From the NCBI RefSeq assembly GCF_024498075.1, contig NZ_JANHOF010000001.1, positions 434,001-498,000 on the forward strand: DNA of 64,000 nt, given 5' to 3'. Positions within the stretch are counted from its first letter, which is position 1; each line of letters opens with the position of its first letter. Below, piece by piece: positions 52,082-61,862 of this stretch. This stretch comes from Paenibacillus mendelii. GTDB taxonomy: Bacteria > Bacillota > Bacilli > Paenibacillales > Paenibacillaceae. A program made the position numbers and the translations under genes. Under the pieces are notes generated by a model. It was not told the DNA's origin. It made no database searches and was given only the letters and a program-made list of their open reading frames with translations.

Positions 52082-52130
52082 AAAAAAAGAGAATCCCTCT
52101 CTAACAGCTGCGAGATCCGGGAACTCTCTT
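52082..52130 (-). terminator. Terminator after the epimerase gene
   Basis: On the minus strand an imperfect stem AAGAGAgttCCC/GGGatTCTCTT is followed by seven T residues (A run at 52082-52088 on the plus strand), 10 bp past the stop. Confidence 0.8.
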
Positions 52131-52139
52131 ATCAATCGA

Positions 52140-53000
52140 TTACTTGCCAAGCTGCTCGCGCCACGTGTATTTCGGCTCCCAGCCGAGTACTCTCTTGGCT
52201 TCATCGCTATTGAGCAGTGCTTCATACCCCTCAAGCGGAGCGCGGAAGTCGGTCACTTCCGGATATCGCGTAGCCATCAGTTCACGGCTGGGAACAGCCA
52301 TGCTCGTCTCATTCGCCCCGAGATTAAGCGCAACGGAACCAAGCCCCTCCGCTTCAATCGCAAGACGGCAAGCTGCTGCCGCATCCCGGGTATCAATGTA
52401 ACTCCACAGAATCCGTTCGCGCTCCTCTGGATGATGGATCCAGGACGGGAACCGCTCATACCACTCCGGTGGTATAACGTTGCCAAGACGCAGCGACACG
52501 ACTTGAATGCCGGATCTGCGGAAGAACATATCCGCTGTCAACTCGTTGACGATCTTGGACAAGCCGTAGCTGTCCTGAGGCAGCTGCGGATGCTCTTCAT
52601 CCATGGGCACATATTGCGGACCGAACGGATGCACGGCGAAGCAAATTCCGTACGAAGATTCACTCGAGGCGATAACCGCTTTCTTGATTCCGAGTCCGGC
52701 CGCCGCTTCCAGCACGTTGTATGTAGACATGACGTTGTTGCGAAACGTCAATTCAGGCGGTACCATCCCCGCTCTGGGAATTGCCGCCATATGAACGACT
52801 GCTTCCGCTCCGGCCAGCGCGCTATAGGTTTGGCCTAGATCTTCAAGATTCACAATCAGCGTGGAGCACATCGGCTCCTCCGGTTGGCGTGTATCGACGT
52901 TTAGCACCTCATAGCCGTGCTCGACCAGATCCTTGACGACCCATTGGCCCAGCATACCGCTTCCGCCAGTGACGACTACTTTCTTACCTTGATTAGTCAC
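52140..53000 (-). CDS. NAD-dependent epimerase/dehydratase (extended SDR)
   Basis: Protein of 286 residues. The Rossmann motif VVVTGGSGMLGQWV and catalytic YxxxK (SYGLSK) are visible, with an upstream serine pair (SSESSYG). Close in style to UDP-sugar 4-epimerases and uronate dehydrogenases. It starts at GTG with GGGAGGGG upstream. Single gene followed by a terminator. Confidence 0.9.
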   Translation of the reverse strand: MTNQGKKVVVTGGSGMLGQWVVKDLVEHGYEVLNVDTRQPEEPMCSTLIVNLEDLGQTYSALAGAEAVVHMAAIPRAGMVPPELTFRNNVMSTYNVLEAAAGLGIKKAVIASSESSYGICFAVHPFGPQYVPMDEEHPQLPQDSYGLSKIVNELTADMFFRRSGIQVVSLRLGNVIPPEWYERFPSWIHHPEERERILWSYIDTRDAAAACRLAIEAEGLGSVALNLGANETSMAVPSRELMATRYPEVTDFRAPLEGYEALLNSDEAKRVLGWEPKYTWREQLGK

Positions 53001-53468
53001 CCCAATCTTCCCCTCCCTATCTCAGCTGCTCGGCAGTTACCCGTAATCTTCTCTATTATCAACGTACGCCCTGACTAAGCCTAATAAATCTTTGCTCCAA
53101 CGCTAACAGATCTAGCTTAACAGACTTTGTTTATTCGGTAAATCAATTCGAGCATTCTCAATCGCAGATGAACTCTTGAGCACGCCGAACCTATCAAGAA
53201 TCTCCATCTCTGCACTGATTATCGGGCCCGGTCCCCTGAAACAGCCAAAAGCCCCCGGTCCGTTAAGGTCCGGGGGACTTCTGTGATTCAAGTAAGTGGA
53301 AGCCTTTTTAATGATCCAATTTTGCTTTTCCTCGCCACAATTAAACCCTTTAATAGAACACCATAAGTCGCTTCACTTGATTCTATTATATGCGACATCG
53401 GCTTGTTTCACAACTTAAATTTAACATTTTTGTTATTTAATACTATACCCATACAATGCTCCGACTGC
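53001..53468. other. Intergenic region with one terminator
   Basis: 468 bp without a credible gene. Only the stem at 53252-53276 is recognisable; the rest is AT-rich, and no clear promoter for the epimerase could be picked. Confidence 0.5.
53252..53276 (-). terminator. Terminator of the Tc toxin operon
   Basis: CCCCCGG-t-CC and GG-t-CCGGGGG pair around a short loop. On the minus strand the stem is followed by CTTTTGGCTGTTT. It lies about 190 bp past the last small gene. Confidence 0.75.
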
Positions 53469-53876
53469 TTAGGAAAACTTCGTTTCGATCGGTTGCAGCT
53501 GATTATTCACGACATAACAGACATTGGTTTTCTTGTCACAGATCGACCAATTCTCCTCCTGACCATTCTCGCACCCTGGTGTCAGATCGCACATCACTCG
53601 CAGCTCCCTGCCGCTTGCGAATCTCATGACGAAATCATAAAAACCGTCCATGTTCATCGATTGAATGCGGTCGCCCTCTAATTCTTTGATTCGGATCAGA
53701 TAGCTTTCTTGATCGTTCCATCCGCATAGGATGGAATCCGAATCGTTCAATCGCCAGCAGCAGTATAAGAAAAGCACGTAATTATGGTCGGCCTCAATAA
53801 CGACCATGGAGCCGTTCGATCCGCCTGCGATGACCTCATTGACTGTGGAGCCGATTAAGTTCTGGACAATCTCCAT
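53469..53876 (-). CDS. Small protein after the TcB-TcC fusion, candidate immunity protein
   Basis: Protein of 135 residues, acidic, without signal peptide or membrane helix, predicted mixed beta-rich. It carries a segment LRVMCDLTPGCENGQEENW and NVCYVV, a style seen in small immunity-like proteins paired with polymorphic toxins (recalled, not searched). It begins 17 bp after the stop of the toxin gene with AGGAGG 10 bp upstream, so it is co-transcribed. Position directly behind a variable toxin C-terminus is the main evidence for an antidote role. Confidence 0.6.
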   Translation of the reverse strand: MEIVQNLIGSTVNEVIAGGSNGSMVVIEADHNYVLFLYCCWRLNDSDSILCGWNDQESYLIRIKELEGDRIQSMNMDGFYDFVMRFASGRELRVMCDLTPGCENGQEENWSICDKKTNVCYVVNNQLQPIETKFS

Positions 53877-53893
53877 CTCTGCGTTGCCTCCTG

Positions 53894-55012
53894 CTAGAAT
53901 TTATGAGGGAACAGCGAGCGAACAGCATCCTCTAGTCCGTGGTAATCCAAATCTTCGCCTTGAATGGCCCGGTGCAGCTGCTGCTTCTCATCCTTCGTTA
54001 AATTGTACTTCTTGACAATATCATTAAACTGCTTATTCTGTATTTGATTTCCGCGCGGCCGATTCCTGCCTCCTCCAGTCATTCGCTCGAAGGATGAACC
54101 GTCATCGTCGTCATCTCCGCGGGACATCATCAGCACATTCGGCCCCATGCCCACTCCTGCCGCGGTTACCGCCGAGGTGGTGCTTACGCTTCCGCTTGCC
54201 GCAACTGATATGGCTCCTCCTGTCGGGCCTATGGGTAAAGCGGGAACCAATAACCCCGTAGACATACTCTCGCCAATCTCGCTTACTCCTTGACCCAATC
54301 CTCTGCCAATCGGAGCTGCCGCAGCTGTAATTGGTTTAGCCAGTGCACCGCCGGCCAGAGATCCAACTCCGAGTCCGAGGTTGAAGTTGGCTTGTTCTTC
54401 CGAGATACGATTGTTCATCAGATCCCGCTGACGTATGGACTGCGTAATATTCGCAGCCGTCAGCACGCCCCCGGCTACCGCTAGAGCCGTACCGACTCCC
54501 GACGCGGCGATGGCGGAAGAAGCTGCAGGCGCGATTACCGCCAAGGCGGCGCCGCCCGTCGCTACCACGGCGATTACCGCAGCCGTGACGGCGATGCCGA
54601 TGACTAATCCTTTGAAGAAGCTGCTCGTGAAGAAGCGTCTCTCTCCGGAATCGCCACTCCCTTCCTCCGAGCCTGAAGACGATTCATCAGGCGATTCCGG
54701 CGGGGACTCGCCAGGTGGCTGCTCCTCCGGCGGCGGTTCAGACGCGGACTCCTCTGACGGTTCCGGAGGCGGCTGGCATACCGGTGCCTCGGATGCTGCC
54801 GATCCATCCCCTGCCCCGCTTTCTTCCCCTGGCTGGATTCTCTCGAATCTTCCTTCGGGACTGAGCTCCCACTTATAACCGTTCCACCGCTGCTGTTCGG
54901 GATGCGGATCGACGATCCGGAACCCGTGCCGTCTGGCGAACGCCTCACGGTCTGCCAGCGTCGAATTTTCTGTCAAGTGATCCTCGGATGTGCCGGGTAT
55001 ATCTCGTGTTGT
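53894..55012 (-). other. Variable C-terminal payload region of the TcB-TcC fusion
   Basis: Codons 2153-2524. After the Rhs core come a short conserved-looking part (about 2155-2210), a Pro/Glu/Ser-rich acidic linker (about 2215-2277), a strongly hydrophobic Gly/Ala/Val stretch (about 2281-2340), a low-complexity Gly/Ala/Ser region, and a terminal basic-to-acidic module of about 50 residues (QNKQFNDIVKKYNL ... LHRAI ... YHGLEDAV). The end resembles the last module of various polymorphic toxins; the activity is not assignable. Confidence 0.7.
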
Positions 55013-58000
55013 TAACCCCTGCGGGTCAATATGGGCAACCGGACTATTGCGGCAATAGATGAAGAGGTTCGCCCCATCGGCGAATCCGGCAGGGTCTGCA
55101 CTCGTCCATCTCCCCAGCCACGTAGCGTAATAGCGGGCTCCATAATAATAGAGGCCGGTCTCGTCATCGCGCTCCTTGCCGCAGAACCGGTAACGCTTCA
55201 GACTGATATCGGAGCCCGACTTGGCTGAGCGGTAAGCTGTGGTTCCAAAGGGGTGGTACTCTTCGTACGACAGAATAACGCCGTTCACGTCGGTTTCGAA
55301 GACAGCCGATCCAATCAAATTACCGTGCTGATACCGGATCAAAGGCATATGGAGCGGGTTCGCCGGGTCTCGCCCTCGATCATCCCTAGTCTTCGTATCT
55401 ACTTGTGCGATGGGTCCCGTATCGTCGGAAACGGTGAGTGTAAGCCGTTCCAGGTGAACCGCGTCTTGGAGCCGTTCGCGGTATATCTCGACGGAACCCA
55501 AATAGAGGCGTTCGGTAACGGCACCGCCCGGACGTTCAATCACCTTGCGAATTCGCCGCCCTCCCGAATCATAGACATAGTAGGCTGTGCCGCCGCCGCC
55601 TAAATCCACAACGCTCAGCTGGTCCATGCAATTCCAGGCGAGGGCTTGCAGATGCGGCATTCTTGTCATATTTCCGTATGCATCATAATCATAGCCTGAG
55701 CCGTAAGGCCCGCCAACCGTATCGCCGGGAAGACTGGTAGAGCCCAGCCGGTTCGTTCGATTGCCCGGCGAGTCCTCATGAATATATCGGTAGTGCCGCG
55801 TCCAGCCATTTCCGATTCCCGCCTGTGTTTTATACCGGTGCCGCATTGCCGTCATATTGCCAAGTAGATCATAATCGTATTCCTCCGTGTACGTACGCAC
55901 GGCCTCGGGTTGATTGAAATCGGGCAGCTGCTGCCGATAGTCAAGGTCGCTTTCGCTTCGGATCGCATCATTGGCCATACCTGCATGTTCTCTGCCGGTT
56001 GCCGAGATCAATTGATAAATCGCATCATATTCATACCGATATTCCGGTTTGATCACCGCATTATTGAAATAATAGGTTTGCTGCGCTTGGTCCGCGGCAT
56101 GCGTCAGGTTTCCGGCTGGATCGAAGGTATACTGCATGTTTTGCAAGGCATGAAGCTCGGGATTGCTACCGAGCGGATAAGTCAGCATGCCGGTCAAGCG
56201 CAGCGACTCGGGATCGTACTCATAGCGGGTTTCGATGTCATTGCCGTATCTTGCAGACAGCCGCCTTCCCTTCGCATCGTAATCCTGCCCCTTTAGACAA
56301 TCGATCCAACTGCCTTGCCCGCGAACTTGCACGGATAGCTTGTTCCAGAAGTTCCCTTCATTATATTCAGGGACCATGACCGATCCGTCCGGAAGGCGCA
56401 TCTGAATCGGCCGGTTCAAGGCATCATATTCCGTTGCGGAAGCAAAGACTTCATCCATAGCCAAGCTTGGGCTAGCTGCGTCTTGCACGGCCTGATAATC
56501 GGTCTGGCTGCAGGCCGCTCGCCAATCCGGCGCTTGCTTATAGTCCTTCGCCAGAATTCGCTCCACGCGTTTCGGATTGCCTTTGAAGTCGGATTCCGGT
56601 ATCTCGATCCGGCCTGCTTGATCGTAGACCTGATGCGTCACGCCAAGCAAATTAAGCCGCCGTGCATCCGGATGCCGATCACCGTACAGCAGATACCGGA
56701 ATAAGAATTCGCCGCGTCCCGGTTCTTCGGCGAATATGCCGACCGGGCGATGCAGCGAGTCGTATTCGGTACGAAACCTGCGCCCATGCTGATCCCAAGA
56801 TTTCACCAGCGCGCCTAGAACATTAAAGAAACTCCAGCGGCGCCCTCTCTCCGCGCTATCGCTCCACATCGGAATCCCGGACATCCCATTGAATCCGCTT
56901 GCCGCCTCGCGACCGATCTGATCGAATAATCGGGAGAACCTGCCCGATAGATCGCTGTCCGACCGCACAGCCGCCGTCCTGCCTCCCCCATAATCAGAGA
57001 CGGAACAGACGATACGTCCCAGGCTGTCGAGATGTGTGATGCCCGGCGTATCGGCATGCTTCGCAGCCAGCCAAGCCGCTCTACGCTTCGGATCTTGCAG
57101 CGGCTCCGGCTCATTGAGCGGATCCGGACTGCCCCGGTCAGAATACCAGCTGCTACCCAGAACCGTATCATTCTTATCAAAGGCTCTGTGCTGCCAGCAA
57201 TCGAATTCCACCTTCGTCTCCGTGCCGTCGGGATAGACCGTCCGGATCGTTCGACCCACGGCATCATAGAAGATGAGCGGCGTTACGCCAATCTCTCGGA
57301 GCTCCCTCTCATCTTCGAATCGCTCGGTCGTACTGAAGTAGGGCTCATATTGCTTGACGGGACTCCCTTTATTGTTGCGAATCGTCCGTCCGCTGCCCAC
57401 CCAACGGGGATTGGCATCCACAAGAATAGTACCGCCTGCTGCTGCAAGCTGCAGCGCCTTTCCCGGATGCGCTTGGGCTTTCACCATTGCAATGCTCCCG
57501 CTGCCGTTGGAATACACGCAGCTCTCCTGCCATCTCGGGTTAACCGCTCCGTGCCGCTCTCGCGCATATACGTGAACAAAGTTAGGCTTCCGCTCGTTTC
57601 TCCATTGAAAGAGGTTGTAATCGAGACGGATCGTCGGGTCGGCCAGCGTATCTCCATCCCCGTCTCCAGGCTTTCCCATGAAAGCCGTCCGAACAACCAT
57701 GCCAAGTGAATCCACCTCAACGGCCGTTCGATTATCGTTAGGATCAATAACGATAGTCGGGCCGAGCGTACGATAATCATTATGCGCGCGCATGACGTTC
57801 CAGGCCGCCTGCTTGACACGCACCTCTTCGACGAGCAAGTCGTACCGGTCAAGCGATGCAATCGTCTCCGTCCCGAGCGGATCCTTCGCTCCGATGGCGA
57901 TGTAATAGTGATCCGCCGGATTAGACGGATAGATCGCGGTCCCCGATGGGATCCACCAGCCAGGTTCGCCGCTTAACTGAATATATCCCGCCTGCTCCAG

Positions 58001-61000
58001 CTCGAGTGCCGATACGCCGCCCGCATAATGAATATCAATGACCTCTGGCGTGAAAGCCAGCCGATAGCTTTCATATTCGAGCCCCAGCGTATCCCGCTCC
58101 CCGAACGGCAGCCGATTAAACCCATTGTCTAAGAACGAAACCCGGTTGTGCGCAATCAAACGCTTCTTTAGCGAGGCTGGGCTTACCTCTTCTTCGTATG
58201 GAGTCAACGCTGCATGCTCCAAGGCGTCCAGGAGCTCCGTTATAGTAAACAGCTGATCTGCAGGCTCAAGCCCGGACACCTCATAGCTTCGAGATGCAAA
58301 TGGCACCTTCCGGCGATAAGCGGCATCAGGCGCCTCCCTATCCATTTCGGCCGTATATTCGATCACGCGGCAAACGATATGCAAACTTTGCTGAGCGCGG
58401 GTTACCTCCACCGGGAGCAGAGGATTCGCGATTCGGCGGCCATATACGACTGTGCCCGATTGAAGAACGTGGCCCGTCTGATCGATCAGCAGATTCAATT
58501 GATGGGAAATATGCGGATCCTCCGGATTGCGTTCGCAATCCAGCGTAACCGTTTCGCTGCCTACGGGAAGAAAGACCGCATAGGCTTGCCCGCGGCGGGG
58601 TTGAATTCGCTTGATCTCGTAGTTGTGTTCCACGATGCGATACGGATGGGCTTGCACATCAGACCCGTCGAAGCTGTATATTTCCTGGCGCAAAGGCAAG
58701 CCCTTTAACGCCCGCAAGCATTCCTCCCATTCCCCTTCTTCCAGCAGCTGCGGCAGCATCGGCTCCGGAACATACTGGACACTCTCGTAATATTCATTGC
58801 GCAGCTGATGCACGATCCGGTCCTTCCCGATGGATGCTCCCGTATGGAACCATGTCCGGGTTGTCACAGGCGGCTGAAAGAATTCGGGCGCGAGCTCTCC
58901 GCTGCCGCCGCTGCTCGCCACGCCGGCCGCATAGTCCTCATACGCCTCCGAATCCCATTGCTCGACCATGCCGAAGCCGCGAAATTCGCGTTCTTTACCG
59001 TCATAGTAACCGTGATGGTAAGCATAGCGCGTGGTGAAGCGGCTGCGCCCGACGTGGTCGTATTTTTCGACATATGCCACAACTTGAACAGGGAACGGAA
59101 GCTTCGTCGCCCATGGACGGCCTGCTGCCTTGTCGGCAAGATAGAAGGTCGTCGACGATACGTAGCTAACTTTTGTTTCCGCGCCGAAATTATTGATCGA
59201 TCTCACCAGCAAGTGCGGCTTTATTCCACCCATCAGGTCGATATAGCAAAAGGGCTGGCGGGCATGCCCGGGCAGCGGGGAGGACCATACCAGACATGAT
59301 GTCCCATTCCCAAGCAAATCTACGGCTGTCATCGTTGATAGATGATCCGGTGCGGAAAGGTGAGTCAGCAAAAAAGGGTCGCTCCAGCGATTGCCGGACT
59401 GATTGAAGTATAGGTGGACACCCTCGGCGTTCGTATAGATCACGTCAGTAACGCCGGAACCATCGATGTCGCACAGTAATAAGCGGCGTTGGTTGAATTG
59501 GTCGGGGTAATCGAACCAGGGCGAATGATCCATCGTCACTTTATGACCGAATCGGCCGTAACCCTGATTAGGCCAATAGCAGATTTCACCGTTGCGAATG
59601 CGTACGATGTCGGTCAGACCATCGCCGCACATGTCCGCGAGGTAGATGGATTGCGTATCTTCGGACACGACCAATCTAACGCCGCGTTCATCGTCAAGCG
59701 GCGGTTCCATCCGGATTGCGGGACCGAAGCCTTCTCCCCCAAGCGACGGGTACCAGGTGAACGCATGATGCTCGCTAAGCAGAATATCGGCAAGACCATC
59801 TCCATTCAAATCGATGAACCGCAAGTTTTTCTCGTGCCAAGGGATGTTCGGCAGGTGAGCGAAGGCTTTGAACGGCTCCCAATTCTGCTCCTGCGAACGC
59901 TCGGAATACCCGGAGGTCTGTCCAGATAACCGGACGACGTCCAGCTGCCCACTTCCGTTCAGGTCCAGCAGCAGCTCCTGCCCCCCTCTTAGATCCGCAT
60001 GCGATGGCTGCGCGGCAACAACTTGCTGCGGTCCGAAGCGGCCGCCACCCAGGTTCGGTTTGTAATACCAGCAATCCGCTTGCTCCGTAAGGATGCCCGA
60101 TATGCCTTCACCGTCCAGATCCACCCACTGGCATGCGGAATCAAACAAGCCTGAGGGCAGATTGTTCAGGCTGTCGCCTTCCAGCTCCCGAATCACGCCG
60201 TTTATAGCTGCTCTGCTGTATTCGAACTCCAACGGCGGCATTTCTTTCCGGCGATATGCGGCATAACGAATGCCGTCCCTGACTATTCCCACCTCCGTAT
60301 CATCACGTATGCAGCCTGCCTGCACGATCGCGCACAGGAATGAAGCCAACCGCGTGCTCCCTTGATAAGCAAGCTCCTCCTTCGCGGAGAACGGCCGTGA
60401 ATAGTCGAAATCCGCATATTCGAACGAGGTCGCTCTCACCAAGCAGGGCTCGCTGCCCAATTCATCGAACCGGTGGAACATTAATAAACGGCGGCAGCGG
60501 CGGTAAGTGCGCACCTCGAAGCCGGCTCGATGCGAGGAAATCGGATCTGGGCGAGCGGCCCAAGCATTGCCCGGTGAAGCGGATGCATACACGAGCTGCT
60601 CCGTATCGCCATGAGCAGCTGTTCCTCCGTCTTCTACATAATGATTCTCGTCGTAATCGAAGACGGCCTCGAACATCCATTCCATGCTCGTTAGATCCGG
60701 CTGGACCAGACGCGAGAGCTTATTGCCGTAATGAATTCGCTTCAGATACCGGTTTGCGGTGATGACGCGGCTGCTTTCGTTCATCAGCGACCGGTCGATA
60801 TTAAGATCGTTCTCGGACGCATACTCGTAGAGAATCGCATTGCCCTTATCGTCATAGCTTTCGGAAATCAGCCATGAAAACGTGCGGAGCGGATCATCCG
60901 GATCGGCGATCCGGCTGTTATCCGACTTACCATATACCGTCGTCATGTTGTCGCCCGTAATCGAACGCCAATGCATGCTGCCGGTCGCTGTATCCGTCCA

Positions 61001-61468
61001 TCGCTCGATACGCGCGAACAGGCCTTCGATACGCGGCCGGTAACGGTGAACGACGAAGCCTTCCGCTTCGTTATTATATTCGTGCCTGCTGCCGTCCTGA
61101 TTGAGAACGGGTACCAGATCCTCAGCGCCTGACAAGACATAGATGTCGGATTCCTCCTGATCCCGGTATTGCGGCAAACCTCCATCCGTCTTGCGGACGA
61201 TAGCCGGGATGGATAGCGACCAGCCGTACCCGAACAATCCGCTGCCTGCACCGGAGTCATGCGTGAGCGCAAGCTCGGGGCCAAATCCGGAACGTGTCGG
61301 GCTGACAGCCAAAGGAACCGTCATGGTACCGTTTCCGGTTACCGTGTTGGCGGAGAATTTCTCGGCGATGCCTCTAATCGCTCCTCCGCCCTTGGGCAAG
61401 GTGATCGAAGGGGCGGACGGCGCCGCGCGATCTTCAGGGTTCCCGTTCATATGCCTATCGTCTGCCAT
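53894..61468 (-). CDS. Natural TcB-TcC fusion, insecticidal-type toxin complex
   Basis: Protein of 2,524 residues joining the two Tc cocoon subunits, normally separate (about 1,480 and 950 residues). SpvB-like N-terminus (about 20-360, LPKGGGAIRGIAEKF), FG-GAP-like propeller repeats (about 455-720), TcdB middle regions (about 730-1050), Rhs/YD repeats (about 1430-2080) and the Rhs core ending HIDPQGL at 2152, with KERDDETGLYYYGARYY holding the conserved Arg and Asp of the self-cleaving core. Residues 2153-2524 are the variable payload. In Tc toxins the cocoon stores the payload, docks on TcA and injects it. AGGGAGG precedes the ATG; it lies 33 bp after the nucleotidyltransferase gene. Confidence 0.92.
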   Translation of the reverse strand: MADDRHMNGNPEDRAAPSAPSITLPKGGGAIRGIAEKFSANTVTGNGTMTVPLAVSPTRSGFGPELALTHDSGAGSGLFGYGWSLSIPAIVRKTDGGLPQYRDQEESDIYVLSGAEDLVPVLNQDGSRHEYNNEAEGFVVHRYRPRIEGLFARIERWTDTATGSMHWRSITGDNMTTVYGKSDNSRIADPDDPLRTFSWLISESYDDKGNAILYEYASENDLNIDRSLMNESSRVITANRYLKRIHYGNKLSRLVQPDLTSMEWMFEAVFDYDENHYVEDGGTAAHGDTEQLVYASASPGNAWAARPDPISSHRAGFEVRTYRRCRRLLMFHRFDELGSEPCLVRATSFEYADFDYSRPFSAKEELAYQGSTRLASFLCAIVQAGCIRDDTEVGIVRDGIRYAAYRRKEMPPLEFEYSRAAINGVIRELEGDSLNNLPSGLFDSACQWVDLDGEGISGILTEQADCWYYKPNLGGGRFGPQQVVAAQPSHADLRGGQELLLDLNGSGQLDVVRLSGQTSGYSERSQEQNWEPFKAFAHLPNIPWHEKNLRFIDLNGDGLADILLSEHHAFTWYPSLGGEGFGPAIRMEPPLDDERGVRLVVSEDTQSIYLADMCGDGLTDIVRIRNGEICYWPNQGYGRFGHKVTMDHSPWFDYPDQFNQRRLLLCDIDGSGVTDVIYTNAEGVHLYFNQSGNRWSDPFLLTHLSAPDHLSTMTAVDLLGNGTSCLVWSSPLPGHARQPFCYIDLMGGIKPHLLVRSINNFGAETKVSYVSSTTFYLADKAAGRPWATKLPFPVQVVAYVEKYDHVGRSRFTTRYAYHHGYYDGKEREFRGFGMVEQWDSEAYEDYAAGVASSGGSGELAPEFFQPPVTTRTWFHTGASIGKDRIVHQLRNEYYESVQYVPEPMLPQLLEEGEWEECLRALKGLPLRQEIYSFDGSDVQAHPYRIVEHNYEIKRIQPRRGQAYAVFLPVGSETVTLDCERNPEDPHISHQLNLLIDQTGHVLQSGTVVYGRRIANPLLPVEVTRAQQSLHIVCRVIEYTAEMDREAPDAAYRRKVPFASRSYEVSGLEPADQLFTITELLDALEHAALTPYEEEVSPASLKKRLIAHNRVSFLDNGFNRLPFGERDTLGLEYESYRLAFTPEVIDIHYAGGVSALELEQAGYIQLSGEPGWWIPSGTAIYPSNPADHYYIAIGAKDPLGTETIASLDRYDLLVEEVRVKQAAWNVMRAHNDYRTLGPTIVIDPNDNRTAVEVDSLGMVVRTAFMGKPGDGDGDTLADPTIRLDYNLFQWRNERKPNFVHVYARERHGAVNPRWQESCVYSNGSGSIAMVKAQAHPGKALQLAAAGGTILVDANPRWVGSGRTIRNNKGSPVKQYEPYFSTTERFEDERELREIGVTPLIFYDAVGRTIRTVYPDGTETKVEFDCWQHRAFDKNDTVLGSSWYSDRGSPDPLNEPEPLQDPKRRAAWLAAKHADTPGITHLDSLGRIVCSVSDYGGGRTAAVRSDSDLSGRFSRLFDQIGREAASGFNGMSGIPMWSDSAERGRRWSFFNVLGALVKSWDQHGRRFRTEYDSLHRPVGIFAEEPGRGEFLFRYLLYGDRHPDARRLNLLGVTHQVYDQAGRIEIPESDFKGNPKRVERILAKDYKQAPDWRAACSQTDYQAVQDAASPSLAMDEVFASATEYDALNRPIQMRLPDGSVMVPEYNEGNFWNKLSVQVRGQGSWIDCLKGQDYDAKGRRLSARYGNDIETRYEYDPESLRLTGMLTYPLGSNPELHALQNMQYTFDPAGNLTHAADQAQQTYYFNNAVIKPEYRYEYDAIYQLISATGREHAGMANDAIRSESDLDYRQQLPDFNQPEAVRTYTEEYDYDLLGNMTAMRHRYKTQAGIGNGWTRHYRYIHEDSPGNRTNRLGSTSLPGDTVGGPYGSGYDYDAYGNMTRMPHLQALAWNCMDQLSVVDLGGGGTAYYVYDSGGRRIRKVIERPGGAVTERLYLGSVEIYRERLQDAVHLERLTLTVSDDTGPIAQVDTKTRDDRGRDPANPLHMPLIRYQHGNLIGSAVFETDVNGVILSYEEYHPFGTTAYRSAKSGSDISLKRYRFCGKERDDETGLYYYGARYYATWLGRWTSADPAGFADGANLFIYCRNSPVAHIDPQGLTTRDIPGTSEDHLTENSTLADREAFARRHGFRIVDPHPEQQRWNGYKWELSPEGRFERIQPGEESGAGDGSAASEAPVCQPPPEPSEESASEPPPEEQPPGESPPESPDESSSGSEEGSGDSGERRFFTSSFFKGLVIGIAVTAAVIAVVATGGAALAVIAPAASSAIAASGVGTALAVAGGVLTAANITQSIRQRDLMNNRISEEQANFNLGLGVGSLAGGALAKPITAAAAPIGRGLGQGVSEIGESMSTGLLVPALPIGPTGGAISVAASGSVSTTSAVTAAGVGMGPNVLMMSRGDDDDDGSSFERMTGGGRNRPRGNQIQNKQFNDIVKKYNLTKDEKQQLHRAIQGEDLDYHGLEDAVRSLFPHKF

Positions 61469-61501
61469 GACTTGCCCTCCCTCGAATCATGCTTGGGATC
61501 T

Positions 61502-61840
61502 TTATCGCGCAGTCCTTTCCGCATGCTGCATCTCATAGAGGACGATACCGGAGAGCGAGACGGAATGCGCGAATGAATACGGTCTCCTCCGCTCCTCCTC
61601 GTACTCCTCCATGGTGAGGACGACCACATCTACGGCAATCGGATATTCAAGAAAAAGCTGCTTCAGCCCGATCGCCCGAAATGCGCGGGGAACTTCGGTA
61701 TCGAGCAGAACAAGCAGGTCGATATCGCTTCCTTGCGTGAACGTCCCTTTGGCGCAGGAGCCGAACAGAACGATGCGCTCGGGATCGCAATGTTGTATGA
61801 TGCGCTGCACCATTCCGTCTATCAATCGTTCCATGGACAT
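61502..61840 (-). CDS. Solitary MNT-type nucleotidyltransferase
   Basis: Protein of 112 residues (120 if started at 61864). The minimal nucleotidyltransferase motif is complete: LFGSCAKGTFTQGSDIDLLV with the GS loop and two Asp, and a third Asp in PIAVDVVVLT. MNT proteins usually act as antitoxins that modify a HEPN toxin partner; no HEPN gene is adjacent. Start at 61840 is preferred because GGGGGTG lies upstream. It is embedded between the TcA gene (109 bp) and the TcB-TcC gene (33 bp) on the same strand. Confidence 0.8.
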   Translation of the reverse strand: MSMERLIDGMVQRIIQHCDPERIVLFGSCAKGTFTQGSDIDLLVLLDTEVPRAFRAIGLKQLFLEYPIAVDVVVLTMEEYEEERRRPYSFAHSVSLSGIVLYEMQHAERTAR

Positions 61841-61862
61841 TCTCACACCCCCGTATCCATTC

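Noticed and set aside
54660..54770. Pro/Glu/Ser-rich repeat-like DNA in the toxin gene as a tandem-repeat locus
   Set aside because: The repetition is at amino-acid level (PPE, SPPE) with no exact DNA unit; it is a flexible linker.
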